Origin: Phycisphaerales bacterium
GTDB lineage: Bacteria; Planctomycetota; Phycisphaerae; Sedimentisphaerales; Anaerohalosphaeraceae
Direction: 5' to 3'
Assembly (NCBI GenBank): GCA_011055475.1
Contig: DSDH01000566.1
Coordinates: 1 to 18,461 of the forward strand
Length of the DNA stretch: 18,461 bases
The translations under genes and the position numbers were made by a program. Within the stretch, counting starts at the first letter, position 1. Every line of letters begins with the position of its first letter. The notes under the pieces were generated by a model, which made no database searches, was not told the DNA's origin, and saw nothing but the letters and a program-made list of their open reading frames with translations. Of this stretch, positions 1 to 7,844 are shown one piece after another.

Positions 1-1253
1 GCCTTCATGGCGATTTCCATCGTCTCCTTGTCGCGGATTTCGCCCAACAGGATGATATCCGGGTCCTGGCGGAGGATCGCCCGCAGGCACGAGGCGAACG
101 TCAGCTTGATTTCGCTCTTGATCTGCGTCTGGTTGATGCCCCCCAGGCGATATTCCACCGGGTCCTCGACGGTGGTGATGTTCTTTCGCGGATCGCGCAG
201 GTAGTTCAGGGCCGAGTACAACGTCGTGCTCTTGCCGCTGCCGGTCGGGCCGGTGACGATAATGATGCCGTGCGGCCGGGCCAGGATCCGTTTGAACTCG
301 TCCAAGAGCTCCGGCTCGAAGCCCATCTTGTCGAGGTTGTGCTCCACCGCCCCGGCATCCAGAATACGCAGGACGACCTTTTCACCGTAGATCGTGGGCA
401 GCGTGGAGACGCGTACGTCGATGTCGCGGCTGGCGGCCTTGATCTTGAATCGGCCGTCCTGGGGAAGCCGCCGTTCGGCGATGTCCATTTCGCTGATGAT
501 CTTGATGCGCGCGATGACCGCGGCCTGCATCTTCCGCGCCGGCGGCACCATATCCTGCAGCATGCCGTCCACCCGCATGCGGATGTTCATGCCCCGCTCC
601 TGGGGCTCGATGTGAATGTCGCTGGCGCGGCTCTTGACGGCGTGACTGAGCAACAGGTCCACAAACCGGATCACCGGGGCATCCTCGGCCTCGACCACGG
701 CGCTGCTGGTGTCCTCGGGTTCGTCGTCGTCCTCCGTGCTGACCTCCAGCTCCACCAGGTCGCGAAGCTTCTGCTCCTGCACGTCGGTGCCGTGGTAGAT
801 GACGTCGATCACCCGTTGGATGTCGCGGGCCGGAGCGATCAGCACCTGCACGGAACGTTTGAGCTTGACGGTGACCGTGTCGATCGCGACCACGTTGAGC
901 GGATCGGCGATGGCCACCTGCACCTTCCCATCCTTCTGCCCCACCGCCACCAGGCAAAACCGCGTGGCGATCGTTTCGGGGATCTGACGCGCCACCTCGA
1001 TCTGCACGCTGGAAATATCTTCCAGGCTGATGCTTTCAATGCCCAGGTAGGCGCCCAAGGCCTCGGCCACCTGGCGGTCGGACAAGATACTCAAACGGAC
1101 CAGCACCTCGCCGAGACGACCGGTGCTCTTGCTCTGCTCGCCGAGCGCGGCGTGCAGTTGCTCCGGCGTCAGGTATTCCTGGGCCACCAGCCACTCGCCG
1201 AACAGGATGCTCTCCTGCACTTGGGCTCGCGTGGGTCCGGATTCTTTTATCAT
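1..1253 (-). CDS. GspE/PilB-family secretion/pilus assembly ATPase (partial, C-terminus outside window)
   Basis: This is the hexameric AAA-like motor ATPase that powers type II secretion or type IV pilus assembly at the cytoplasmic face of the inner membrane. The window holds residues 1-417; the end runs off the left edge. Residues about 15-150 form an MshEN-like N-terminal domain, followed by an acidic linker (about 170-190). The catalytic core starts near 195. It shows the Asp-box region RRLPQDGRF (261-269), Walker A GPTGSGKST (335-343), a VEDPVEY motif (362-368) and Walker B DPDIILLGEIRD (397-408), all intact. The C-terminal zinc-finger and arm region is not visible. Start: ATG at 1253, with AGG only 3 nt upstream; an in-frame ATG at 1262 is equally possible. 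The histidine-kinase-like gene ends 57 nt upstream on the same strand, so the two are probably co-transcribed. GspE and PilB cannot be separated on these residues alone. Confidence 0.93.
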   Translation of the reverse strand, partial: MIKESGPTRAQVQESILFGEWLVAQEYLTPEQLHAALGEQSKSTGRLGEVLVRLSILSDRQVAEALGAYLGIESISLEDISSVQIEVARQIPETIATRFCLVAVGQKDGKVQVAIADPLNVVAIDTVTVKLKRSVQVLIAPARDIQRVIDVIYHGTDVQEQKLRDLVELEVSTEDDDEPEDTSSAVVEAEDAPVIRFVDLLLSHAVKSRASDIHIEPQERGMNIRMRVDGMLQDMVPPARKMQAAVIARIKIISEMDIAERRLPQDGRFKIKAASRDIDVRVSTLPTIYGEKVVLRILDAGAVEHNLDKMGFEPELLDEFKRILARPHGIIIVTGPTGSGKSTTLYSALNYLRDPRKNITTVEDPVEYRLGGINQTQIKSEIKLTFASCLRAILRQDPDIILLGEIRDKETMEIAMK

Positions 1254-1310
1254 AGGCCTCATCTCACAGGCATCCAAACAGTGGTGATCGGCTGTCGCGG
1301 AACCGTCGGC

Positions 1311-2627
1311 TCACGCCCTCACGGGCTCATGGGCCGGCTCGGCCCCGGCCGGAAGGAATCGGCTCATGACCTCGTACAACGCCCGGCTATCGACGGGCTT
1401 GGCCATGAAGTCGTCGAAGCGGTCGTCGGCCTGCACCCCTGCCGCCGACAGCGCGATAATCGGGCAGGTCAGCCCCTGATCGCGCAAGACGCCCACCGCC
1501 TCGTTGCCGTCCATATGCGGCATCCGAATGTCCATCAGGATCAAATCGTAGGTATCCTGTGTGGCCATTTCGACGGCCTTTCGGCCATCCTCGGCCACGT
1601 CCACCTGAAGGCCCATCGCCTCCAGGAGCAGGCTGATGACCATCTGATTTGAGGGCTGATCCTCGGCCAGCAGGATGCGCCCGTGGCATTGTCCGATCTT
1701 GGACGATGAGCTCCGGCGAGCGACGGGACGTGGCGAGGCCGTCGCCTCGGCCGCCTGCTCACCCGACGTCGGGTGTTCGGAAACCTGTGATTCGTTCTGC
1801 TCTTCTTCCCTTGGCGTCGTCTCCAGGCCGACCGGCACGACCAGGCTGAAGACGTTGCCCCGGCCGGGCTCGCTGACCACAGCGATCCGCCCCCCCAGTA
1901 ACTGTACGATCTGATTGGCCACCGCCAGGCCGCTGTTGACCACCAGCCCGTGGCTCATACTCGCCAGGATGCTCTGCTTGGCCTCGTCGCAGCCGGCATA
2001 CGGCTCGAAGATCTTGTCCAGCTTGTCCGGCGGCATCCCCACGCCGGTATCTTCCACGTCGAACCGAGCCACCACGCGACCATCACAACAGTCCATTCCC
2101 GCGTGCACGTGCACGTGGCCGGCATCCGTGAACTTGATCGCGTTGCCGACCAGGTTGATCAGACACTGCCGCAACCGCACGGGATCGGTGCGCACGTTGC
2201 CCGGCAGCCGGCCGGTCGTTTCGATCTTGAAGTCGAGTCCTTTTTCGATCGTGGCCGGCGTCATCAGCGACTTGAGTTCCTCCAACAGCAAGGCCAGGGA
2301 ACAATCGGCGGTCTCGATCTCCAACTGCCCGTTCTCGATCTTCGAGAGATCCAGCACGTCGTTCACCAGCGCCGCCAGTCCCTGGCCCGAGCTGTAGATC
2401 TCCGTCACGTACTCGCGCTGCGCATCGGAGAGCTCTTCCTGGCGGAGCAGGTCGCTGAACCCGATGATGGCGTTGGACAGCGTGCGGATCTGATAGGCCA
2501 TGTTGTCAATGAAGCGGCTTTTGGAGGCGATCATCGCGTCCTTCTGCTCGCTGGTCTTGGGCTCCTCGAAGCCCGGGGACCCCGGTCCGCTGGAGCTGAG
2601 AATCTCCTGGGTGCTCTTGGGCCGCAT
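1311..2627 (-). CDS. Hybrid histidine-kinase-like protein with receiver domain; phospho-acceptor His replaced by Tyr
   Basis: A 438-residue soluble two-component protein with no membrane segment. A HisKA-like dimerisation helix pair (about 33-100) is followed by a HATPase_c domain (about 145-268), a low-complexity Glu/Ser/Ala linker (270-312) and a C-terminal receiver (317-427). The receiver looks functional: acidic D323, phospho-acceptor D366 in MDIRMP, S394 and K410. The HATPase N box (LINLVGNAIKFT, 156-167) and G1 box (DTGVGM, 193-198) are intact. The H box is not: the usual NMSHEIRT reads NMAYQIRT (42-49), so Tyr45 sits at the autophosphorylation position. The G2 lid is also altered, with NSGLAVA (231-237) in place of GTGLGLA. 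It may therefore act as a pseudokinase, ATP-sensing scaffold or phosphatase rather than as a His kinase. The start has AGGAG 7 nt upstream. It precedes the GspE/PilB-like gene, suggesting control of secretion or pili. Confidence 0.9.
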   Translation of the reverse strand: MRPKSTQEILSSSGPGSPGFEEPKTSEQKDAMIASKSRFIDNMAYQIRTLSNAIIGFSDLLRQEELSDAQREYVTEIYSSGQGLAALVNDVLDLSKIENGQLEIETADCSLALLLEELKSLMTPATIEKGLDFKIETTGRLPGNVRTDPVRLRQCLINLVGNAIKFTDAGHVHVHAGMDCCDGRVVARFDVEDTGVGMPPDKLDKIFEPYAGCDEAKQSILASMSHGLVVNSGLAVANQIVQLLGGRIAVVSEPGRGNVFSLVVPVGLETTPREEEQNESQVSEHPTSGEQAAEATASPRPVARRSSSSKIGQCHGRILLAEDQPSNQMVISLLLEAMGLQVDVAEDGRKAVEMATQDTYDLILMDIRMPHMDGNEAVGVLRDQGLTCPIIALSAAGVQADDRFDDFMAKPVDSRALYEVMSRFLPAGAEPAHEPVRA

Positions 2628-2742
2628 CGTTAACTCCTGAACGCGCCTTAGACTCCCGAAATACCCTTGGCCTCATGGACATGGAGACCCCATGCACACG
2701 GCGCCACGTACTCTGTGTTTCGGCAATCCGCCTGCCCGACTT

Positions 2743-2774
2743 GGCCGGGAATCCCCGCCCGCTTATTCCCGGCC
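2743..2774. promoter_or_regulatory. Perfect 10-bp inverted repeat in divergent intergenic region
   Basis: GGCCGGGAAT (2743-2752) and ATTCCCGGCC (2765-2774) are exact reverse complements separated by 12 nt. The repeat lies between the divergent kinase-like gene (start 2627) and the C39-like gene (start 2959). Neither side has a T-run, so it is not a classic intrinsic terminator. It could be an operator dyad or a hairpin in the 5' leader of the kinase transcript. The rest of 2628-2958 holds the promoter at 2885-2913 and nothing else I can recognise. Confidence 0.5.
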
Positions 2775-2884
2775 CGGAACGCCTCGCCGATCGACCATCG
2801 CCGATCTTCGTCCGATAAGAAACCTCGCACCGATGCATTCAAACGGTGAAGCGGCTTATGCGACCGGAACATCGGCGCCGTGCA

Positions 2885-2913
2885 TTGATTTTCGGGGAAC
2901 CATCGTGTATTAT
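2885..2913 (+). promoter_or_regulatory. Sigma70-like promoter for the C39-like peptidase gene
   Basis: A -35 box TTGATT (2885-2890) and a -10 box TATTAT (2908-2913, five of six consensus bases) are separated by exactly 17 nt in otherwise GC-rich DNA. Transcription would start near 2920, giving a leader of about 40 nt before the ATG at 2959. Assigned by consensus match only. Confidence 0.6.
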
Positions 2914-2958
2914 GGGGCGTGTAGCGCCGGGGGATTCGATAGCGCTAATGGAGCACCC

Positions 2959-3765
2959 ATGAACCCGTGGTCTCAGGCAGTCTGCGTGCTGGGGGTGGCC
3001 GTCTGCGGCGTCCTTCTGGCCAAGGCATTGTCCTGCCGGCCCAAGGCCTGGTGGATCGGCTACGCGCTGCCGCTGGTGCTGCTCGCCCTTCTGACGATCG
3101 GGCGGCTTTCCTGGATCACCACGGCGGCGATCCTGCATCGTATCGCGGTCAGCCAGTGGCGGTATCCCCTGCTCGCCCTGGCCATCAGCCTGGGCCTGTG
3201 GACGTGCGTACCCCGCCTGCGCTTTGCATGGCAGCGGCGTCTGCTCATCGGCATGATGGGCGCGTTTGTCCTCTGGTTCTGCGTCGTCCCCTTCGCGATG
3301 GCCGCCGTGCTGGCAAGCGATCTGGCGCGCCTGCCGAACCGCTTTGACGCCCACGGCATCTGCCGCCAGAGCCGGTCCTATACCTGCGGTCCGGCCGCCG
3401 CCGTCACCGCCCTGCGGGTCCTGGGGCTGCCGGCCGACGAGGGGCGACTGGCGTGGTTGTCGCGGTCCACCCCCTTCTCAGGCACCCTGCCACAGACGCT
3501 CGCCCACGTCCTGCAAATGGAATATGAAGATCAGGGCCTGCAATGCCGCTATGAGCCCGTGACCACGATTGACCAGTTGGACGATGATGCGGTGGCGCTG
3601 GCGATCCTGCATGAAGGGCTCCTCGCCGACCACTGCGTGGCCGTGTTGGACGTAATTGATGATGTGGTGGTGCTGGGCGACCCGGCTGAGGGCCGGCGCA
3701 CGGTCGACCGGGCGCACTTCGCGCGTCTGTGGCGCGGCTGGGCCATCCGCCTGCGCCGCCTGTGA
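2959..3765 (+). CDS. Membrane-anchored C39-like cysteine peptidase domain protein
   Basis: A 268-residue protein with about four hydrophobic segments (roughly 5-22, 32-50, 69-84, 96-118) and a C-terminal papain-like C39 domain (about 130-268). The catalytic signature is complete: Gln137 (oxyanion hole) and Cys143 in QSRSYTCGP, His225 in ADHCVAVL, and Asp241 in LGDP. C39 peptidases cleave leader peptides after double-glycine-type sites, usually as part of an ABC exporter; here there is no ABC ATPase domain and none nearby. The start was set at ATG 2959, which has GGAG 5 nt upstream and a promoter about 40 nt before it. The frame stays open upstream to 2692, but that stretch lacks a ribosome site and crosses the promoter. 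It ends 27 nt from the convergent small membrane gene. The substrate is unknown; it could also be a non-proteolytic C39-like domain. Confidence 0.85.
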   Translation: MNPWSQAVCVLGVAVCGVLLAKALSCRPKAWWIGYALPLVLLALLTIGRLSWITTAAILHRIAVSQWRYPLLALAISLGLWTCVPRLRFAWQRRLLIGMMGAFVLWFCVVPFAMAAVLASDLARLPNRFDAHGICRQSRSYTCGPAAAVTALRVLGLPADEGRLAWLSRSTPFSGTLPQTLAHVLQMEYEDQGLQCRYEPVTTIDQLDDDAVALAILHEGLLADHCVAVLDVIDDVVVLGDPAEGRRTVDRAHFARLWRGWAIRLRRL

Positions 3766-3792
3766 CCGATCGGATGTCGCCGCGTTCAGCCC

Positions 3793-4047
3793 CTACTTGG
3801 AGGACTCAAGCGGACTCTTGTAGGAGTACCAGAGGGGCTTCTCGACGAAGACCATGGGCGAATCGGGTTCAATGGCGCGCTTCTCGGTCACCCATACCTG
3901 ACCGGTCTGCGTATCAATCACCCAGGCCACGTTGCCGCTGCTGGAAAGCTGGTACGGCCCCATGCCCAACTCGCCGGCGCCGATCAGCAACGTAAGACAC
4001 ACACCCAGCATCACGCCCATCAGAAGTGTCGTCCAGTTCGCTTTCAT
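3793..4047 (-). CDS. Small single-pass membrane protein of unknown function
   Basis: An 84-residue protein that I cannot assign to a named family. It has one N-terminal transmembrane or signal-anchor helix (about 7-28, rich in Leu, Val and Gly). A short extracytoplasmic part follows, containing the beta-like stretch NVAWVIDTQTGQVWV and ending in a polar Ser/Lys tail. Start: ATG at 4047 with GAGG 9 nt upstream. An ATG at 4056 and a TTG at 4062 are in frame, but the same GAGG would sit on top of them. The gene lies just downstream of a strong intrinsic terminator that closes the preceding large gene, so it is expressed by read-through or from a promoter I cannot see. Confidence 0.72.
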   Translation of the reverse strand: MKANWTTLLMGVMLGVCLTLLIGAGELGMGPYQLSSSGNVAWVIDTQTGQVWVTEKRAIEPDSPMVFVEKPLWYSYKSPLESSK

Positions 4048-4060
4048 CGCTTGCATCCTC

Positions 4061-4098
4061 AAAAAGGGCGGCCGGGTCCGTTGACCGAACCCGACCGC
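4061..4098 (-). terminator. Intrinsic (Rho-independent) terminator after the DUF1080-ThuA gene
   Basis: On the minus strand a 12-bp stem pairs 4087-4098 with 4068-4079, including two G-U wobbles, around a 7-nt loop (4080-4086). It is followed by CC and a run of five T (4065-4061). It begins about 20 nt after the stop of the 1228-residue gene. The T-run is directly followed by the GAGG ribosome site of the small membrane gene. Confidence 0.82.
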
Positions 4099-4118
4099 AC
4101 GTTCGCATGTCTGTTACC

Positions 4119-7100
4119 TTAGTCCATATGCACGGTCAACTCGTGAATCGACCAATACCAACTGTCGTGCGAACCGGTCTGGACGATCCTGATGAACCGC
4201 CCACGCACCGGCTGATCGAAACGAATCGCCGTCAACGGGTTGTCCGCCTTGCCGGTGGTCACGGGTTTGCCCCAGTTGGCGCCGTCGAAGGAGACGTACA
4301 CCTCATAGCCCCGCGGGAAATCGTTCGCCGAGTTCCGCGCATCCAGGGTCAGGCCCGTGATCTTCGCCTCCATGCCCAAGTCCAGCATGAACCAATCACC
4401 GGGCTTCATCGGCCGGCCCGTATCCCAGCGGGTGTCCGGATTGCCATCCAGCGCCGCCTGCGCGCTGCCCGCATTCAGCGAGGCCGTGGCCTTGCGGCTA
4501 CGGCTGCTCAGCGCCTCGCGTATCTTGGACGCGGCGAGCTTGGCCTCCGTGGCCAGGGCCGGGTCCTGCTGGGCCGATTCGGCCAGCGCCAGCGCCTCGG
4601 GGCATGGAAACTTCGTCAACGCCGAAAGCACCACGCGTTTCTCATCGGCCCGTGGGGCGATCTCCATGGCCTGGGCCAGAGACGCCACGGTCTCGGCGGC
4701 ACTGCGGTTGGCCGGAAGCTGGAGCAACTGGATGTAGCCACGCAGGGCCAGGATGCGATTCGTGGTGTCCGTCTCGCGACGGGCCAGTTGCAGCAGATCA
4801 TCCAACGGCGCCGCATCCGGCCAATCCGCCAAAGCGCGGATGGCCGCCCGCTTGACCTCCGTGTTGGACGACTGCAAACGGGTACGCACGGCCGCCAGAC
4901 TCTTGGGGCCTCCGATGCGTGCCAGGAGGCCGAGCAACGACGCCTGGACGGGTTCATCAGCGCGGTTCAACGCCGCGATGACGGCATCAGGCTCGACCGT
5001 GCCACTGCGGGCGATCAGCCGTACCGCCGCGCGATCAAACGCGGCCCGATCCGAGGCACTCTCGGCCCGAACCAGCAAACCGACCAATTCCTCCAGCAAA
5101 GCCGGCGACGCCAGCTCGCCCAAGGCCCTGGCGGCCGCCCTACGCACCGAGGCATCCGAATCCCGGGCGGCGGCCAGCAATGCCGGCACGGCCTTTTCTT
5201 CACGACGATCCACCAGAACATCGATGACTGCAACACGCATCGATGCGGCGCTGCGGCCGCGGAGCATCTCGATCATGGCATCCGCAACACCCGGACCCGA
5301 GAGCCGCGTCAGGCTCTGGGCGGCCGGCTTGGCGGCGGCATCGTCACCGGCCGCCATCTGGGCCAACAGCGGCACGTGAGAGGCATCGCCCAGTATGGCC
5401 AGGGCGCGGATCGCCGCTTGTCGCACCTCGGCGTCGCGGCTATCGGTCAACGCCGCCACGAAGGGCGCCGCGGCCTTGTCGGCGCGGGTCTCCAGCGCCG
5501 CGAGCAGCACCACCTGCCCGGCGGCATCCAGCCGATCCAGCTCGCGGGCCACGCCCAGGGTAATCTCACGGCCGGGCACTTGGGCGATAAACTGGCCGGC
5601 GGCCTTTTGCAGATCCGCGTTCGAGTCACGCAATAGCCCCACCAATCGGGGGACGGCCTGCTGAGGCTCAGCCATCACCAGACCACGATAGGCAGCGATG
5701 CGGATCGGCGTGCTTTTCGAATCGATCATCTCCCGATAGATCGCCGCCGCCTGGCTGCGCCAACCGTTGGCCAGCATTTGGTCCGCACACATGAGCAGCG
5801 CATCCTGGCGCAGTGGCTCGGGCACAGTTGAAACACGCATCCCCTGCAAGGCCCGGGCCGCCTGTGCCGAACCGATCCGGCCCAAAGCGTTAACAGCCGC
5901 CTGAGCGACGCTCTCATTCGCCGAGCCCGCCAACCGAGCGATGTCGGCCACAGCCTCATCGTCTCCACGCCGCCCCAACGAATCGAGCATTCCGATCTTC
6001 AGATCGTCCGGCACGACCGCCAGGGCCCGGCGCATCGCCGTGGCCGCCTCCGGCGCGGGGTTATCCTGCAACGCGTACCGCGCCATGTGCGACAGCTTCG
6101 GGTCGCGCAGCAACGGCTCCAACACGGGCACGCACGCCGCCGAACCGACCTGACGAAGCATGCGACAGACGAAATCCTTGCCGGCATATGGCGTCTGCGG
6201 ATCCTGCAAGACCTTGAGCAGCCGCGCCTCCACGGCCAGGTATCCTTCCGGGCGAAGCGAGCGGACGTGAGCCTCCACCGCGGCGCAGGCCGCACGGCTC
6301 TTGCCGAAGTCATACTGCCGCAGCGCCTCAAAGTCGACACTGAAGCGCGGCCGCGTGCTGGTGCGTTCGGCAGTGGGGAAGTCGGCCGGCACGTCGATCT
6401 GCGTCACGCGGCCGGTGGCGGCCCATTCGGCGCCGCGCTGCAGCGTGACCGCGAAACCCACGCACCGCATCTGCTCGGTGGCGTGGCCCAAGACCGTGTG
6501 GAAAACGCGGCCCTTGCCGTACCGCACCGTGAACATCACGGGCTCATCGCGGTCGGTCCCACCCACATTGGTATCCTGCCGCGCCGTGGCCAGCAGGGTC
6601 ATGTTCTTCGCCGGGCCGCGGAGCCGGTTGTACAGCTCGTCCTTCACGTGCAGCCAACGATCGGGCAGGCCGGCGGTGACGGCGTGGTCGCGGTTACGGT
6701 GCACCACCGGCCATTCGGTCTGCTGGCCGTGCGAGCCCCCGGCCCCGGGCGAATCATCGCGCACGAGCTTGCCGTCTTTCCAGTAGACATAGGGCCCGTC
6801 TTTCTCGTTGCGGCCGCCCCAGCCGCCCAGGGCGATCATCTCATTCCACTCGCGCCAGTCGGCAAACGCGTTGTTGGCTGCGTGAACCACCACCAGCCCG
6901 CCGCCGTTCTCCATGTACGTGACGAACGCATCCCGCGTGGCCTGGGGCCACGCGTCGCCGGTGTAGTTGGCGACCACCACGTCGTAGGCGGCGAAATCGG
7001 GCCGGAAGCCGTCCATCGGCTGCCCTTGGGGGGGCGTCGTCGCCACGTCCACCTGGACGAACACGGCCGAGGCCTCAAGAATATCGCGAATCACCGGCGT

Positions 7101-7805
7101 CGTGGCCTTCCAGTCGTGATTGTTCTGACCATCGACGATCAGGGCCTTCAGCGCGGGCGGGTTCGCCCCGCTGAGATCCTTGAGGCGGATGTTGCGCCAC
7201 TTGATCTTCTGCCCGGCCTTGTCCGAACGGTGCACTTGCAGGGCGATGAAGCCGCTGCCGGTCATGTCGTCCACCAGATCCGCCGCCGGGACGCCATTAA
7301 CCCACGTGCGGATGCGGTCGCCGATCGCCTCGATCCGGTAGTGATTCCACTGATTCTGCTTGAAAGCCTTCTGCGCGTCGGGCATGTCCTTCAGGGGAAA
7401 CAGCCAACCCCGCCGCGCCTCATCGTAGATGCCCCCGCTCCACGCCCGCGAGGAGGGGTCGATCTCCACCTGGTAGCCGTGCACGCGGCCATTGTTGTGG
7501 TCCGGGTAGCTGTGGCTGCGGATCTGAATGCCGGAGTTCATCGTCGGCTCGACGAGGAACTCGACTTCCAGGATGAAATCGCGATAGTGCTTCTCGGTGC
7601 ACAGAAAGCTGTTCGGTGTGTTCAACACGGTGGTGCCGACGATCATGCCGTCCTCAACGGCAAAGTGCGCCTTGCCGTTGCGCTGCACCCATCCGTCGAG
7701 GGTCTTGCCGTCAAACAGGTCCTGCCATTGCGGCTCGGCCCCCAAGCCCGCGGTCAGGCTCAACACCAGGGCCACGGTCAAACTCATGCCCCATTTTCTG
7801 GTCAT
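4119..7805 (-). CDS. Secreted four-part protein: DUF1080 (3-keto-disaccharide hydrolase-like), ThuA-like, HEAT repeats, F5/8C (discoidin) domain
   Basis: A 1228-residue exported protein. Residues 1-23 are a signal peptide (hydrophobic core, then GLGA before EPQWQDLFDGK). Residues about 26-212 are a DUF1080/PF06439 concanavalin-like domain with the typical LFDGKTLDGW, NSGIQIRS and HGYQVEID motifs. Residues about 218-480 are a ThuA-like domain (LIVDGQNNHDW, GGGLVVVHAANNAF, YGKGRVFHTVLGH). From about 490 to 1065 there are many alpha-helical HEAT-type repeats, several with the form AVRQAAIRALA. Residues about 1095-1228 are an F5/8 type C carbohydrate-binding domain (DGNPDTRWDTG to RFIRIVQTG). DUF1080 enzymes hydrolyse 3-keto-glycosides; ThuA proteins are linked to disaccharide use. 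The start has GGAG 8 nt upstream. It lies 39 nt after the Gfo/Idh gene, an apparent operon for glycan breakdown in the periplasm or outside the cell. Confidence 0.93.
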   Translation of the reverse strand: MTRKWGMSLTVALVLSLTAGLGAEPQWQDLFDGKTLDGWVQRNGKAHFAVEDGMIVGTTVLNTPNSFLCTEKHYRDFILEVEFLVEPTMNSGIQIRSHSYPDHNNGRVHGYQVEIDPSSRAWSGGIYDEARRGWLFPLKDMPDAQKAFKQNQWNHYRIEAIGDRIRTWVNGVPAADLVDDMTGSGFIALQVHRSDKAGQKIKWRNIRLKDLSGANPPALKALIVDGQNNHDWKATTPVIRDILEASAVFVQVDVATTPPQGQPMDGFRPDFAAYDVVVANYTGDAWPQATRDAFVTYMENGGGLVVVHAANNAFADWREWNEMIALGGWGGRNEKDGPYVYWKDGKLVRDDSPGAGGSHGQQTEWPVVHRNRDHAVTAGLPDRWLHVKDELYNRLRGPAKNMTLLATARQDTNVGGTDRDEPVMFTVRYGKGRVFHTVLGHATEQMRCVGFAVTLQRGAEWAATGRVTQIDVPADFPTAERTSTRPRFSVDFEALRQYDFGKSRAACAAVEAHVRSLRPEGYLAVEARLLKVLQDPQTPYAGKDFVCRMLRQVGSAACVPVLEPLLRDPKLSHMARYALQDNPAPEAATAMRRALAVVPDDLKIGMLDSLGRRGDDEAVADIARLAGSANESVAQAAVNALGRIGSAQAARALQGMRVSTVPEPLRQDALLMCADQMLANGWRSQAAAIYREMIDSKSTPIRIAAYRGLVMAEPQQAVPRLVGLLRDSNADLQKAAGQFIAQVPGREITLGVARELDRLDAAGQVVLLAALETRADKAAAPFVAALTDSRDAEVRQAAIRALAILGDASHVPLLAQMAAGDDAAAKPAAQSLTRLSGPGVADAMIEMLRGRSAASMRVAVIDVLVDRREEKAVPALLAAARDSDASVRRAAARALGELASPALLEELVGLLVRAESASDRAAFDRAAVRLIARSGTVEPDAVIAALNRADEPVQASLLGLLARIGGPKSLAAVRTRLQSSNTEVKRAAIRALADWPDAAPLDDLLQLARRETDTTNRILALRGYIQLLQLPANRSAAETVASLAQAMEIAPRADEKRVVLSALTKFPCPEALALAESAQQDPALATEAKLAASKIREALSSRSRKATASLNAGSAQAALDGNPDTRWDTGRPMKPGDWFMLDLGMEAKITGLTLDARNSANDFPRGYEVYVSFDGANWGKPVTTGKADNPLTAIRFDQPVRGRFIRIVQTGSHDSWYWSIHELTVHMD

Positions 7806-7844
7806 TGGAATGGCTCCTTTCGATTATCGGGTCAGAGGCCCCGT

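Noticed and set aside
270..1652. 460-codon plus-strand open frame
   Set aside because: Antisense to the GspE/PilB-like and kinase-like genes, whose domains are unmistakable; its translation is low-complexity and His/Asp/Leu-rich.
2692..2958. Upstream extension of the C39-like protein
   Set aside because: It would cover the good promoter at 2885-2913, lacks a ribosome site and adds an unconserved-looking Pro/Arg-rich leader. ATG 2959 is well supported.
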